64,000 nt of DNA, taken from assembly GCA_946403845.1 (NCBI GenBank), contig CAMJBL010000006.1:1-64000 (forward strand). Direction: 5' to 3'. Shown in pieces: positions 1 to 8,073 of the stretch; the first letter of the stretch is position 1; each line of letters begins with the position of its first letter. The stretch is from an uncultured Prevotella sp. (GTDB lineage Bacteria > Bacteroidota > Bacteroidia > Bacteroidales > Bacteroidaceae). A model generated the notes under the pieces. It was not told the DNA's origin. It ran no database searches and saw only the letters and a program-made list of their open reading frames with translations. Position numbers and translations under genes: made by a program.

Positions 1-52
1 GAGCACAACACTTTTAATGTTGGGGTCTTGGGTTCGAGCCCCAAACGGATCA
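1..52 (+). tRNA. tRNA-Lys (anticodon TTT), 3' part only
   Basis: The 5' acceptor and most of the D arm lie before the window. What is visible folds as an anticodon stem CAACA/TGTTG around loop CTTTTAA (anticodon TTT, positions 13-15), a five-base variable region, then T stem TTGGG/CCCAA around loop TTCGAGC, the 3' acceptor strand ACGGATC and discriminator A at 52. CCA is not encoded. The UUU anticodon gives lysine. Confidence 0.9.
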
Positions 53-64
53 CTTCCTTACAAC

Positions 65-94
65 AAAAAAAGGACACCGCAGTGTCCTTTTTTT
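65..94. terminator. bidirectional intrinsic terminator
   Basis: AAAAAAAGGACAC, loop CGCA, GTGTCCTTTTTTT is a perfect inverted repeat with an A run on one side and a T run on the other. It can end the tRNA transcript on the plus strand and the receiver gene transcript on the minus strand. Confidence 0.9.
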
Positions 95-112
95 AATTCC
101 TTACAATGAGGC

Positions 113-469
113 TTATTCCCCAATATACTTCTGGATGGTCTTGATACACAGATCGCTGCTCACTGGCTTTGACAGGAAATCGTTGCATCCTGCCAGCATG
201 GCCAACTGTCGGTCGCTGTCGAATGCATTAGCCGTCAGCGCCACAATGGGGAGATCGGGATGCCTCTCCCTAATCGTTTTCGTGGCCTCCAAACCGTCCA
301 TCACAGGCATTTTGATGTCCATGAGTACCATATCATAGGCACCGTTGTCTACCAAATCCACAGCTTCCTGGCCATTTTTGGCACGCTCATACGCATAAAA
401 CCTTTTCAAGATGTAAGTCATCAGGATAAAGTTGCTGTCATTGTCTTCCGCTACTAAAATCTTCTTCAT
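113..469 (-). CDS. stand-alone response-regulator receiver protein (CheY-like)
   Basis: 118 residues, a single receiver domain with no output domain. The acidic pocket is E8/D9, the phosphoacceptor is D51 in MDIKMPVMDG, and T79 (LTA) and K101 (SKP) are the conserved switch and lysine residues. The MDIKMP.MDG style is typical of receivers in hybrid histidine kinases, so a kinase elsewhere probably phosphorylates it. The ORF track starts at a GTG at 475; the ATG at 469 (MKKILVAED) is preferred because it follows an AGAGAG stretch and gives the standard receiver N-terminus. It is divergent from the GH51 gene and has its own promoter. Target unknown. Confidence 0.9.
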   Translation of the reverse strand: MKKILVAEDNDSNFILMTYILKRFYAYERAKNGQEAVDLVDNGAYDMVLMDIKMPVMDGLEATKTIRERHPDLPIVALTANAFDSDRQLAMLAGCNDFLSKPVSSDLCIKTIQKYIGE

Positions 470-528
470 ATACACTCTCTTTTACTTAATAGATAGTTTT
501 TTTGATTCAATATTATCTTAATAATTCA

Positions 529-559
529 CAAAATTACAACTTTAATTTGAAAAAACAAG
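529..559 (-). promoter_or_regulatory. promoter of receiver gene
   Basis: On the minus strand TAATTTTG (529-536) matches the Bacteroidetes -7 consensus TAnnTTTG, with a TTG -33 element (CAA at 556-558) 19 nt upstream. Confidence 0.6.
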
Positions 560-579
560 TATTTCATCGTTTTTTTAAC

Positions 580-587
580 TAATTTTG
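580..587 (+). promoter_or_regulatory. -7 element for the GH51 gene
   Basis: TAATTTTG matches TAnnTTTG exactly and lies 44 nt before the GH51 start. No convincing TTTG -33 element is seen at the usual 19-21 nt spacing, so the promoter may depend on an activator. Confidence 0.5.
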
Positions 588-631
588 CATCAGAAAAAGT
601 AAAAACTAATCACTTTTAAAATCAAAATGCA

Positions 632-2650
632 ATGAAATTAAGATTTTCGGTCAGTTTTCTGACACTCTTTTCAGCCCTCACTTTGTCTGCTCAGACTCAT
701 GTGATGGAAGTGAACACCAAGAAGGTCGGCGCACCCGTTCAGCCGACGATGTATGGAATCTTCTTTGAAGACATCAACTACGCTGCCGACGGTGGTCTTT
801 ATGCCGAGATGGTGAAGAACCGCTCGTTTGAATTCCCCCAGCGTCTGATGGGCTGGCGCGCCTACGGAAAGTTTGAGGTGCGCGACGACGGTCCCTTCGA
901 CCGCAACCCCCACTACGTGCGCCTTGCCTATTCCGGCCACAACGACAAATTCACAGGTCTGGAGAATGAAGGATTCTTCGGCATCGCTGTGAAGAAAGAC
1001 GCCACCTACCGCTTCTCGCTCTGGGCCCGTTGTCCTGAGGGTGGCAAGTCGACGCTTGAGGTGAGTCTCGTTGACAATGACACGATGGACGAGGACCAGC
1101 GTTTTGCAAGGGTCAAGGTAGATATCAGCGGCAAGGACTGGAAGAAATACACCGCCACGCTGAAAGCCCCTCGCACAGAGGCCAAGGGTGCCCTGCGCAT
1201 CTTCTTGACTGGCGACAAGGCGACCACCGATGTGGAGCATATCTCGCTCTTCCCCACCGACACATGGAAAGGTCGTGAGAACGGTATGCGCAAAGACCTG
1301 GCGCAGGCACTCTACGACATGCATCCCGGCGTGTTCCGCTTCCCTGGCGGCTGTATCGTAGAGGGAACGGATCTGGAGACCCGCTACCAGTGGAAGAACA
1401 GCGTGGGTCCCGTGGAGAACCGTCCACTGAACGAGAACCGCTGGCACTATACCTTCGGACATCGTTTCTTCCCCGACTACTTCCAGAGCTATGGCCTTGG
1501 CTTCTTCGAGTTCTTCCAGCTCTGCGAGGACTTCGGCTGTGAGGCACTGCCCGTGATCAGCTGCGGACTGAGCTGTCAGTTCCAGAACCCCGACCCCACG
1601 AAGCCTGGCGTACACGTGGCTGTCGACGACCTGGACAGCTATATCCAGGACGCCCTCGACCTGGTGGAGTTTGCCAATGGTCCCGTCGACTCGAAATGGG
1701 GTAAGGTACGTGCCGACATGGGCCATCCCGAGCCCTTCAACCTGAAGTTCCTCGCCGTTGGTAATGAGCAGTGGGACTACGATGAGCAGCACGGTGGCTA
1801 TGGTCCTGTGTTCACCGAGCGTCTGAAGAAGTTCAATGCTGCCCTGCGTGCCAAGTATCCCTATCTGAAACTCATCGGCACCACAGGCCCCAACTCCGAG
1901 GGCTGGGACTTCGACCTGCTGCAGCCCCGCATGAAGGAGCTGAAGGTGGACCTCTACGACGAGCATTACTATCGCAACGAGGCATGGTTCCTCTCACATG
2001 GTCTGCGCTACGACAGCTACGACCGCAAGGGTCCGAAAGTGTTTGCTGGCGAGTATGCCTGCCACGGCAGCAACAACCACAAGTGGAACCACTATTATAC
2101 CTCTTTATTAGAGGCTGCCCATATGACGGGTATCGAGCGCAATGCCGACATCGTCCACATGGCCACCTATGCCCCGCTCTTCGCCCACGTCGAGGGCTGG
2201 CAGTGGCGTCCGGATGCCATCTGGTTCGACAATCTCCGCATGTTCAAGTCGGTGAGCTACTACGTGCAGCAGCTATATGCCATGAACAAGGGTACCAACG
2301 TGCTGTCGCTGACGATGAATAAGAAGCCTGTGGCCGGACAGGAAGGTCAGGACGGTCTCTTCGCCTCAGCTGTCTTCGACAAGAACAGCGGTGAGGTGAT
2401 CATCAAGGTGGTCAACACTTCAAAGACGGCGCAGCCCATCAGCATCCAGCTGACAGGTATGAAGGGCGGGCGTACTGCCGAGACCATCACCCTCTCGCAT
2501 AACGGGATGGACGATGAGAACACGCTCGACAATCCTGAGAAGATTACCCCGAAGAACGGTTCGCTGACACTCGATGCCGGCAAGGGCGCTACCCTATTGC
2601 TCGACGATATTCCCGCGCTGACATTCCGACTTTATAAGGTGAAGAAATAA
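632..2650 (+). CDS. alpha-L-arabinofuranosidase, GH51 type, secreted
   Basis: 672 residues. A signal peptide (about 1-20, ending ALTLSAQ) precedes the first strand of the GH51 barrel, a carbohydrate-binding-like insertion (about 70-205), the rest of the (beta/alpha)8 barrel and a C-terminal beta-domain typical of arabinofuranosidases. The acid/base is predicted at E379 in VGNEQW and the nucleophile at E474 in FAGEYACHG. GH51 enzymes remove terminal alpha-L-arabinofuranosyl groups from arabinan, arabinoxylan or pectic side chains. The signal peptide suggests the periplasm or outer surface. The gene is monocistronic: own -7 element upstream and a strong terminator directly after. It fits the rhamnogalacturonan theme of the later genes, but true substrate cannot be read from sequence. 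Confidence 0.9.
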   Translation: MKLRFSVSFLTLFSALTLSAQTHVMEVNTKKVGAPVQPTMYGIFFEDINYAADGGLYAEMVKNRSFEFPQRLMGWRAYGKFEVRDDGPFDRNPHYVRLAYSGHNDKFTGLENEGFFGIAVKKDATYRFSLWARCPEGGKSTLEVSLVDNDTMDEDQRFARVKVDISGKDWKKYTATLKAPRTEAKGALRIFLTGDKATTDVEHISLFPTDTWKGRENGMRKDLAQALYDMHPGVFRFPGGCIVEGTDLETRYQWKNSVGPVENRPLNENRWHYTFGHRFFPDYFQSYGLGFFEFFQLCEDFGCEALPVISCGLSCQFQNPDPTKPGVHVAVDDLDSYIQDALDLVEFANGPVDSKWGKVRADMGHPEPFNLKFLAVGNEQWDYDEQHGGYGPVFTERLKKFNAALRAKYPYLKLIGTTGPNSEGWDFDLLQPRMKELKVDLYDEHYYRNEAWFLSHGLRYDSYDRKGPKVFAGEYACHGSNNHKWNHYYTSLLEAAHMTGIERNADIVHMATYAPLFAHVEGWQWRPDAIWFDNLRMFKSVSYYVQQLYAMNKGTNVLSLTMNKKPVAGQEGQDGLFASAVFDKNSGEVIIKVVNTSKTAQPISIQLTGMKGGRTAETITLSHNGMDDENTLDNPEKITPKNGSLTLDAGKGATLLLDDIPALTFRLYKVKK

Positions 2651-2670
2651 GTGTTTCAGCGGTTTTTCTT

Positions 2671-2709
2671 AAAAAATACGGCAAGTCTGATGATTTGCCG
2701 TATTTTTTT
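2671..2709 (+). terminator. intrinsic terminator after the GH51 gene
   Basis: AAAAAATACGGCAA ... TTGCCGTATTTTTTT forms a long stem followed by a T run, 21 nt after the GH51 stop codon. Confidence 0.92.
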
Positions 2710-2711
2710 AT

Positions 2712-2719
2712 TAATTTTG
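2712..2719 (+). promoter_or_regulatory. -7 element of metF, very close to its start
   Basis: TAATTTTG matches TAnnTTTG. It ends 9 nt before the metF ATG, so the transcript would have almost no leader. The terminator of the preceding gene overlaps the place where a -33 element would sit. Confidence 0.55.
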
Positions 2720-2728
2720 CAGCGGATT

Positions 2729-3676
2729 ATGAGCATACTGAACTTAGATAAAGACCACAGGCGATTCTCCTTCGAGGTGCTGCCCCCGCTGAAAGGGACG
2801 GGCACCGATAAGCTTTTTGCCGACATCGACAGGCTGAAGGAGTTTGATCCTGCCTATATCAACATTACGACCCACCACTCCGAGTTCGTGTATCGCGAAC
2901 TGGAGAACGGGCAGTTTGAACGGCAGCGCATCCGTCGCCGTCCTGGTACCATCGCCATTGCCGCTGCCATCCAGCAGAGATACCATATCCCCGTGCAGCC
3001 GCATGTGATCTGCAGTGGTGCCACGATAGAGGATATCGAATACGAACTGCTTGATTTGCAGTTTCTGGGCATCAGCGACCTGCTCCTGCTCCGTGGCGAC
3101 AAGGCCAAGGAGGACAGCCGGTTTGTACCCACGCCAGGCGGTCATGCCCACACCACGGAACTGATTCAGCAGGTAAAACGGTTCAACGAGGGGTTCTTTG
3201 CCGACGGCACGCCCATCAAGCACCCAGGCAAACCCTTCGACTTTGGCGTGGCCTGCTATCCGGAGAAACATGAGGAAGCGCCCAACCTGGAGCGCGACAT
3301 GGAGTATCTGAAACAGAAACAGGATCTTGGCGCACAATATGGCGTGACACAGTTATTCTTTGACAACGAAAAGTATTTCTCTTTCGTAGAGAAGGCACGG
3401 GCAATGGGTATCACCATTCCCATCATCCCAGGTATCAAGCCATTGGCCAAATTGTCGCAACTGACAGTCGTTCCCAAGACCTTCCACTGCGATATCCCTG
3501 AGCCGCTGGCCAAGGAAATCGTGAAATGCAAGACCGATGAGGATGCCAGACAGCTGGGCATCGAATGGACTACGGCCCAATGTCGCGAGCTCTATGCGCA
3601 TGGGGTCAACAACATCCATTTCTATACCGTCTCGGCAGTGGACAGCGTTGCAGAAGTCGCCAGAAGACTATTGTAG
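2729..3676 (+). CDS. metF: 5,10-methylenetetrahydrofolate reductase
   Basis: 315 residues from the ATG at 2729 (MSILNLDKDHRRFSFEVLPP). The ORF track adds 26 residues upstream, but that part runs through the terminator and promoter. The FSFEVLPP start, the NITTHH segment, HVICSG and the LLLRGD motif are typical of the flavin-dependent MetF barrel. It reduces 5,10-methylene-THF to 5-methyl-THF for methionine synthesis in the cytosol. Length is close to the usual 290-320 residues. holB follows after 45 nt. Confidence 0.95.
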   Translation: MSILNLDKDHRRFSFEVLPPLKGTGTDKLFADIDRLKEFDPAYINITTHHSEFVYRELENGQFERQRIRRRPGTIAIAAAIQQRYHIPVQPHVICSGATIEDIEYELLDLQFLGISDLLLLRGDKAKEDSRFVPTPGGHAHTTELIQQVKRFNEGFFADGTPIKHPGKPFDFGVACYPEKHEEAPNLERDMEYLKQKQDLGAQYGVTQLFFDNEKYFSFVEKARAMGITIPIIPGIKPLAKLSQLTVVPKTFHCDIPEPLAKEIVKCKTDEDARQLGIEWTTAQCRELYAHGVNNIHFYTVSAVDSVAEVARRLL

Positions 3677-3688
3677 AAAACTCTACAA
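3671..3688 (+). other. small hairpin over the metF stop codon
   Basis: TTGTAGA-AAAC-TCTACAA is a perfect 7-bp inverted repeat that includes the metF stop codon. Only two T residues follow, so it is at best a weak terminator or an RNA 3'-end protector. Confidence 0.3.
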
Positions 3689-3701
3689 TTCTGTAGTAAT
3701 C

Positions 3702-3722
3702 ATAAAGTTTAAAGTTCAAAGT
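3702..3722 (+). repeat. heptanucleotide repeat, three units, before holB
   Basis: ATAAAGT TTAAAGT TCAAAGT, period 7. With its flank it reads TAATCATAAAGTTTAAAG, which recurs almost unchanged at the purH-mreB and fucP-dehydrogenase junctions. The holB start codon begins in its last base. Confidence 0.8.
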
Positions 3723-4834
3723 TGAATTGGAGTGAGGTGATAGGACAGAAAGAGGCGCAACAGCGTTTGTTGCAGATGGCCCATGAAGACCGTCTGCCCC
3801 ACGCCCTGATGCTCTGCGGACCTATGGGCGCTGGGAAGATGGCCCTGGCCATAGCCTTCGGCTGTTCGCTCCTGGATGACGGCAAGGCCTCGTCGAAGGC
3901 CATGCTCGACAAGCTGGAGCATCCCGACCTCCACTTCACCTACCCCACCATCAAACTGTCCTCGATGAGTGCGGACCACAAGCCCGTGAGCGATGACTTT
4001 GCCAAAGAGTGGCATGAGCTCCTCATGGACGGCCCTTACTTCACCATGGACCAGTGGATGCAGGCGATGGGCGGTGAAAACCAGCAAGCCATCATCACAG
4101 CGGGCGAAAGCGACGACCTGGTGCGGAAGCTATCGCTCAAATCCAGTCAGGGCGGTTATAAGGTCAGCATCATCTGGTTGCCAGAGCGCATGAACATTGA
4201 ATGTGCCAACAAGCTGTTGAAACTCATCGAGGAACCGCCTCAGCAGACGGTCTTCATCATGGTCTGCGAAGAACCCGACAAATTGTTGGAAACCATCCGC
4301 AGCCGTGTCCAGCGCATCGACATCAAGAAGATTGATGATGAGAGCCTCGCCCAGGCTCTCGTGGAGAAGCGAGGTATCGGCGAGGAGGACGCACGACGCA
4401 TCAGCCGTCTGGCAAACGGCAACTGGCAGAGGGCACTCGAAGAACTGCAGATAGGTTCCGAGAGCGAGCTGTTTCTCGACATGTATATCTCCTTGATGCG
4501 TCTGGCTTACCAGCGAAAGATCAAAGACCTGCGCAAATGGAGTGAGACGATGGCTGGCTACGGACGCGAAAAACAGAAACGATGGCTGACCTATTTCCTC
4601 AGAATGAGCCGGGAGAATTTCATGTACAACTTCCATCAGGAGGAACTCACCTACATGACGCAAAAGGAAAAGGACTTTGCCAAGAACTTCGCCCGTTTCA
4701 TCAATGAGAACAATATCCTGGCCATTTCAGAATTGGCCAATCGTGATATCCGCGACATCGGGCAGAATGCCAATGCGAAGATGGTATTCTTCGACCTGGC
4801 CCTGCAGATGATCGTGCTGCTGTTGCAGAAGTGA
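3722..4834 (+). CDS. holB: DNA polymerase III delta' subunit (clamp-loader ATPase family)
   Basis: 370 residues. The N-terminus WSEVIGQKEAQQRLL and a Walker A motif GPMGAGKM (33-40) mark the clamp-loader AAA+ fold; the region around residue 160 (IWLPERMNIECANKLLKLIEEPP) is the conserved sensor-type segment of delta'/gamma. It loads the sliding clamp during replication. The start must be TTG at 3722: an in-frame TAA lies at 3710-3712, and the next ATG (residue 19) would remove the conserved IGQ segment. Followed by ricT and gldH, an order I recall as common in Bacteroidales. Confidence 0.92.
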   Translation: MNWSEVIGQKEAQQRLLQMAHEDRLPHALMLCGPMGAGKMALAIAFGCSLLDDGKASSKAMLDKLEHPDLHFTYPTIKLSSMSADHKPVSDDFAKEWHELLMDGPYFTMDQWMQAMGGENQQAIITAGESDDLVRKLSLKSSQGGYKVSIIWLPERMNIECANKLLKLIEEPPQQTVFIMVCEEPDKLLETIRSRVQRIDIKKIDDESLAQALVEKRGIGEEDARRISRLANGNWQRALEELQIGSESELFLDMYISLMRLAYQRKIKDLRKWSETMAGYGREKQKRWLTYFLRMSRENFMYNFHQEELTYMTQKEKDFAKNFARFINENNILAISELANRDIRDIGQNANAKMVFFDLALQMIVLLLQK

Positions 4835-4853
4835 GGAAGAAGAAGAAGTAGTA

Positions 4854-4952
4854 GTTTACAGTTAACGGTTTACAGTTTACAGATGATATGACTGGAGACC
4901 GAAACATCCGCAGATGTAATCAACTGTAAACCGTAAACAGTAAACAGTAAAC
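4854..4952 (+). repeat. inverted pair of heptamer arrays between holB and ricT
   Basis: Left arm GTTTACA GTTAACG GTTTACA GTTTACA (4854-4881) and right arm CTGTAAA CCGTAAA CAGTAAA CAGTAAA (4924-4951) are four-unit heptamer arrays in opposite orientation. They can pair over much of their length to make a large stem with a loop of about 42 nt upstream of ricT. Nothing else is seen in this 132-nt gap. Confidence 0.75.
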
Positions 4953-4966
4953 AAAAATATATAGGA

Positions 4967-6112
4967 ATGAACGAGAAGACAAAGGAATTACCGATACGCG
5001 TAGGCTGTGACAGAGGACTCTGCCATCAGGCAGTAGGCCGGCAGGACCGACAGCTGAACACCTACGACTGGCTGGCTGACGTACCAGGCAATGCTGAAGA
5101 CACCGACCTGGTAGAGGTGCAGTTTAAGCATACCCGCAAGGGCTACTATCACAATGTCAACAACCTGCCCTTGAAGAAGGGTGACATCGTGGCCGTAGAG
5201 GCCAGTCCTGGTCATGACATCGGTGTGGTGACCCTGACAGGCCGTCTGGTGAAGCTCCAGATCAAGAAAGCCAACCTGAAATCGGCTGACGATATCAAGC
5301 GTGTCTACCGCATCGCCCGTGAGCTTGACATGCAGAAATTCCGTGAAGCGAAGGCGCGTGAGCATTCAACCATGATTGAGAGCCGCGTCATCGCGAAGGG
5401 ATTGGGACTTGACATGAAAATCGGAGATGTGGAGTATCAGGGTGATGGCAACAAGGCTATCTTCTACTACATCGCCGACGAGCGTGTAGACTTCCGCCAA
5501 CTCATCAAGGACCTGGCAGCAGCCTTCCACGTTCGCATTGAGATGAAGCAGATAGGTGCCCGTCAGGAAGCTGGCCGTATCGGCGGAACAGGTCCCTGTG
5601 GCCGTGAGCTCTGCTGTGCCACCTGGATGAAGAACTTCGTTTCGGTCTCTACCAATGCCGCCCGTTTTCAGGATATCTCCCTGAATCCCCAGAAACTTGC
5701 CGGTATGTGCGCCAAACTGAAGTGCTGTCTGAACTACGAGGTGGATGATTATATGGAAGCCGGTCGTCAGTTGCCAGGCAAGGAAGTGGTCCTGCAGACC
5801 CTCGACGCTGATTACTATCTCTTCAAGAGCGATATCCTCGCAGGGATAGTCACCTACTCGACGGACAAGAACATCGCCGCCAATCTGGAGACCATCTCTG
5901 CAGCACGTGCCAAGGAGATTATCGAGATGAACAAGAAGGGAGAGAAACCCGCCTCCCTGCAGGAAGACGGACACGTGAAACCCGTCAAACAGCATGTTGA
6001 CTTGGCAGGAGGTGATATCAGCCGCTTTGACAAAGCTAAGAAAAAGAAGAAAAAGAAGAAAAACGGCGGTAACGCCTCACAGAAAGCAGATAACAAGAAA
6101 GATCATGCTTAA
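4967..6112 (+). CDS. ricT: PSP1/RicT-family protein
   Basis: 381 residues. Contains the PSP1 C-terminal domain with the conserved cysteine clusters GPCGRELCCATW and AKLKCCLNYE, plus two N-terminal cysteines in GCDRGLCHQ. In Bacillus the RicT/YaaT complex binds iron-sulfur clusters and affects RNA processing and development; the role in Bacteroidetes is less clear. The C-terminus is a low-complexity lysine tract (KAKKKKKKKKN). The start ATG follows an AGGA stretch. The 3' end overlaps gldH by 8 nt, so the two are translationally linked. Confidence 0.85.
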   Translation: MNEKTKELPIRVGCDRGLCHQAVGRQDRQLNTYDWLADVPGNAEDTDLVEVQFKHTRKGYYHNVNNLPLKKGDIVAVEASPGHDIGVVTLTGRLVKLQIKKANLKSADDIKRVYRIARELDMQKFREAKAREHSTMIESRVIAKGLGLDMKIGDVEYQGDGNKAIFYYIADERVDFRQLIKDLAAAFHVRIEMKQIGARQEAGRIGGTGPCGRELCCATWMKNFVSVSTNAARFQDISLNPQKLAGMCAKLKCCLNYEVDDYMEAGRQLPGKEVVLQTLDADYYLFKSDILAGIVTYSTDKNIAANLETISAARAKEIIEMNKKGEKPASLQEDGHVKPVKQHVDLAGGDISRFDKAKKKKKKKKNGGNASQKADNKKDHA

Positions 6113-6581
6113 CACTTACAGACAGGTCATCATCGGACTGATGCTGACGGTTGCATGCGGGATCATCACCTCATGCGACCGTCTGCCTATCTATAGTCAT
6201 TACGAACCCACACCATCATCAGGCTGGGAGAAGAATGACACTGTTTGTTTCGGTATTCCACCGGTCAGCGAGGCTGGCTATTACAAAGAGGAACTTGGGC
6301 TGAGAATCAATGAGGACTTCCCGTTTCAAAGCCTGTGTCTGATTGTCCAACAAACCGTCCTGCCTTCTGGTTATTGCCATTACGACACCCTGAACTGTCA
6401 TCTGATCGACAAGAAAGGCACCATCAAAGGTACGGGCATCAATCACTACCAGTACACTTTCCATGTGAACACCATCCGACTGGCAGAAGGCGATTCCCTT
6501 CATATTCTCGTCAAGCACAATATGAAACGTGAAATTATGCCTGGCGTGACAGATATCGGCATCAGGATCGATAAGAACTGA
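6105..6581 (+). CDS. gldH: gliding motility lipoprotein GldH
   Basis: 158 residues from the ATG at 6105; the 195-residue ORF in the track starts within ricT. A lipoprotein signal peptide ends at the lipobox cysteine in IITSCDRLP. The body (LRINEDFPFQSLCLIVQQ, then a beta-sandwich-like region with YQYTFHVN) matches GldH, which is needed for gliding in Flavobacterium but is also kept in many non-gliding Bacteroidales. Likely outer-membrane anchored. Overlaps ricT by 8 nt. Converges with rodA, leaving 22 nt and no obvious terminator. Confidence 0.8.
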   Translation: MLNTYRQVIIGLMLTVACGIITSCDRLPIYSHYEPTPSSGWEKNDTVCFGIPPVSEAGYYKEELGLRINEDFPFQSLCLIVQQTVLPSGYCHYDTLNCHLIDKKGTIKGTGINHYQYTFHVNTIRLAEGDSLHILVKHNMKREIMPGVTDIGIRIDKN

Positions 6582-6603
6582 TGCTTCTCATATCATAAAT
6601 ATA

Positions 6604-8073
6604 TTAGGTACGGGTGAGATGCCGACTGGCATCAATACGCAAGAAGATGAACAGCAGAATGGTAAAGCCCCACAATGAGGAGCCACCATAGCTGAAGAAC
6701 GGCAAGGGAATACCAATCACTGGCGTCAGTCCCAACACCATACCCACATTGATAAACACATGGAACAAGAAAATGCTCAATACCGAATAGCCATAGACCC
6801 GTCCGAAACGATATGGTTGTCGTTCTGACAGGTATATCAGCCGCAAGATCAATGCCAAGAAGAGCAGTAATACACTTGCTGAACCAACAAAGCCCTCCTC
6901 CTCGCCTACCGTACAGAAGATAAAGTCGGTATCCTGTTCAGGCACATACTTCAACTTGGTCTGCGTGCCATTCAGAAAGCCCTTACCCTCGATACCGCCA
7001 GAGCCTATGGCAATCTGACTCTGATGCACATTATAGCCTGCACCCTTCAAGTCTTCCTCCAAGCCTAACAACACATTTATACGCACGCGCTGGTGACGTT
7101 CAAGCACGTTATTCAGTACATAGTCGGCACCATTGAAGAATGCCACTGAACCAATTGCGAAAAGGGCAATCCACAAATAATTACGCACTCGGGTAGACAC
7201 GCTTTGCCACAACAGATAACCTATCATCAGAGCCGTCGTAACCAACTGTACATAGACGATATCGAAAGGTATCACATAAAGAGAAAACAGCAGGAACACC
7301 ACCGTTATTCCCAAGCAGGCCGAGACAATACGTACGCCATCGCGTTTGCTCCCACAATAGAAAAAGACCATCAAGCCAGAAAACAGTTGTATCAGCAACA
7401 ATACCACGAATTTTCCTACTGAGGTTGGGGTATAGAGCAACATCGTATCGGCAAAACGGATGCCTATCACGAAATAGATGACCATTGCCACACCCGTAAA
7501 AAGCAGACTACCCGACATACCCTCCCTGTAAAGCATCAGGAAGAAAGCCAGATAGACCAATGCCGAACCCGTTTCCCGCTGAAGCACGATACAGATCATC
7601 GGCAGGAAAATAAAGCCCAGGGTAATGGCGAAGTCCTTCCACCGTTTGATATCATAGCCGTAGGTGCTCATCAGCTTTGCCAAGGCCAAGGCTGTCGCAA
7701 ACTTAGCGAATTCCGCCGGTTGCACACGCAAAGGACCTAACACCAGCCACGATCGCGAACCCTTGATGGTATGGGGATTGAAGATGGTCGCTATCAGCAA
7801 TAGCACCAACACGGCGAATATCAGATAGGCGAAGGTATCGTAGAATCGGTTATCCAACAACAAGATGACCAATCCCAGCACGATAGAAGTACCAATCCAG
7901 ACAATCTGCATGCCTGAACGACTGTCGAGGCTGAAGATATCCGTCTCACCATAGGTATAGCTGGCACCGCAGACGCTGACCCAACCAAAGGTGAGCAATC
8001 CTAAATAGAAAAGGATTGTCAACCAGTCGATGGAGCGTAATACACTGGGATGTTTATCTTTCTGCTGAGCCAT
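6604..8073 (-). CDS. rodA: SEDS peptidoglycan polymerase RodA
   Basis: 489 residues with about ten hydrophobic segments. The C-terminal half carries the SEDS signature (GFTILLFIFLRIDASRH, PVIGIPLPFFSYGGSS, IAIGSGGIEGKGFLNGTQTKLKYVPEQDTDFIF). RodA polymerises lipid II during cell elongation together with PBP2. Longer than E. coli RodA (370) because of an extra loop in the middle, as is usual in Bacteroidetes. The start ATG lies inside the end of mrdA (20-nt overlap), so it is the last gene of the mre/mrd operon. Confidence 0.95.
   Translation of the reverse strand: MAQQKDKHPSVLRSIDWLTILFYLGLLTFGWVSVCGASYTYGETDIFSLDSRSGMQIVWIGTSIVLGLVILLLDNRFYDTFAYLIFAVLVLLLIATIFNPHTIKGSRSWLVLGPLRVQPAEFAKFATALALAKLMSTYGYDIKRWKDFAITLGFIFLPMICIVLQRETGSALVYLAFFLMLYREGMSGSLLFTGVAMVIYFVIGIRFADTMLLYTPTSVGKFVVLLLIQLFSGLMVFFYCGSKRDGVRIVSACLGITVVFLLFSLYVIPFDIVYVQLVTTALMIGYLLWQSVSTRVRNYLWIALFAIGSVAFFNGADYVLNNVLERHQRVRINVLLGLEEDLKGAGYNVHQSQIAIGSGGIEGKGFLNGTQTKLKYVPEQDTDFIFCTVGEEEGFVGSASVLLLFLALILRLIYLSERQPYRFGRVYGYSVLSIFLFHVFINVGMVLGLTPVIGIPLPFFSYGGSSLWGFTILLFIFLRIDASRHLTRT

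Noticed and set aside
2651-2728. Longer MetF starting at 2651
   Set aside because: The extra 26 codons run through an intrinsic terminator and a promoter element and lack any similarity to MetF.
6020-6065. Lysine-rich tail of RicT as an assembly or slippage error
   Set aside because: The AAG/AAA run is mixed (not a homopolymer), stays in frame to a stop that overlaps gldH, and similar basic tails are common in the family.
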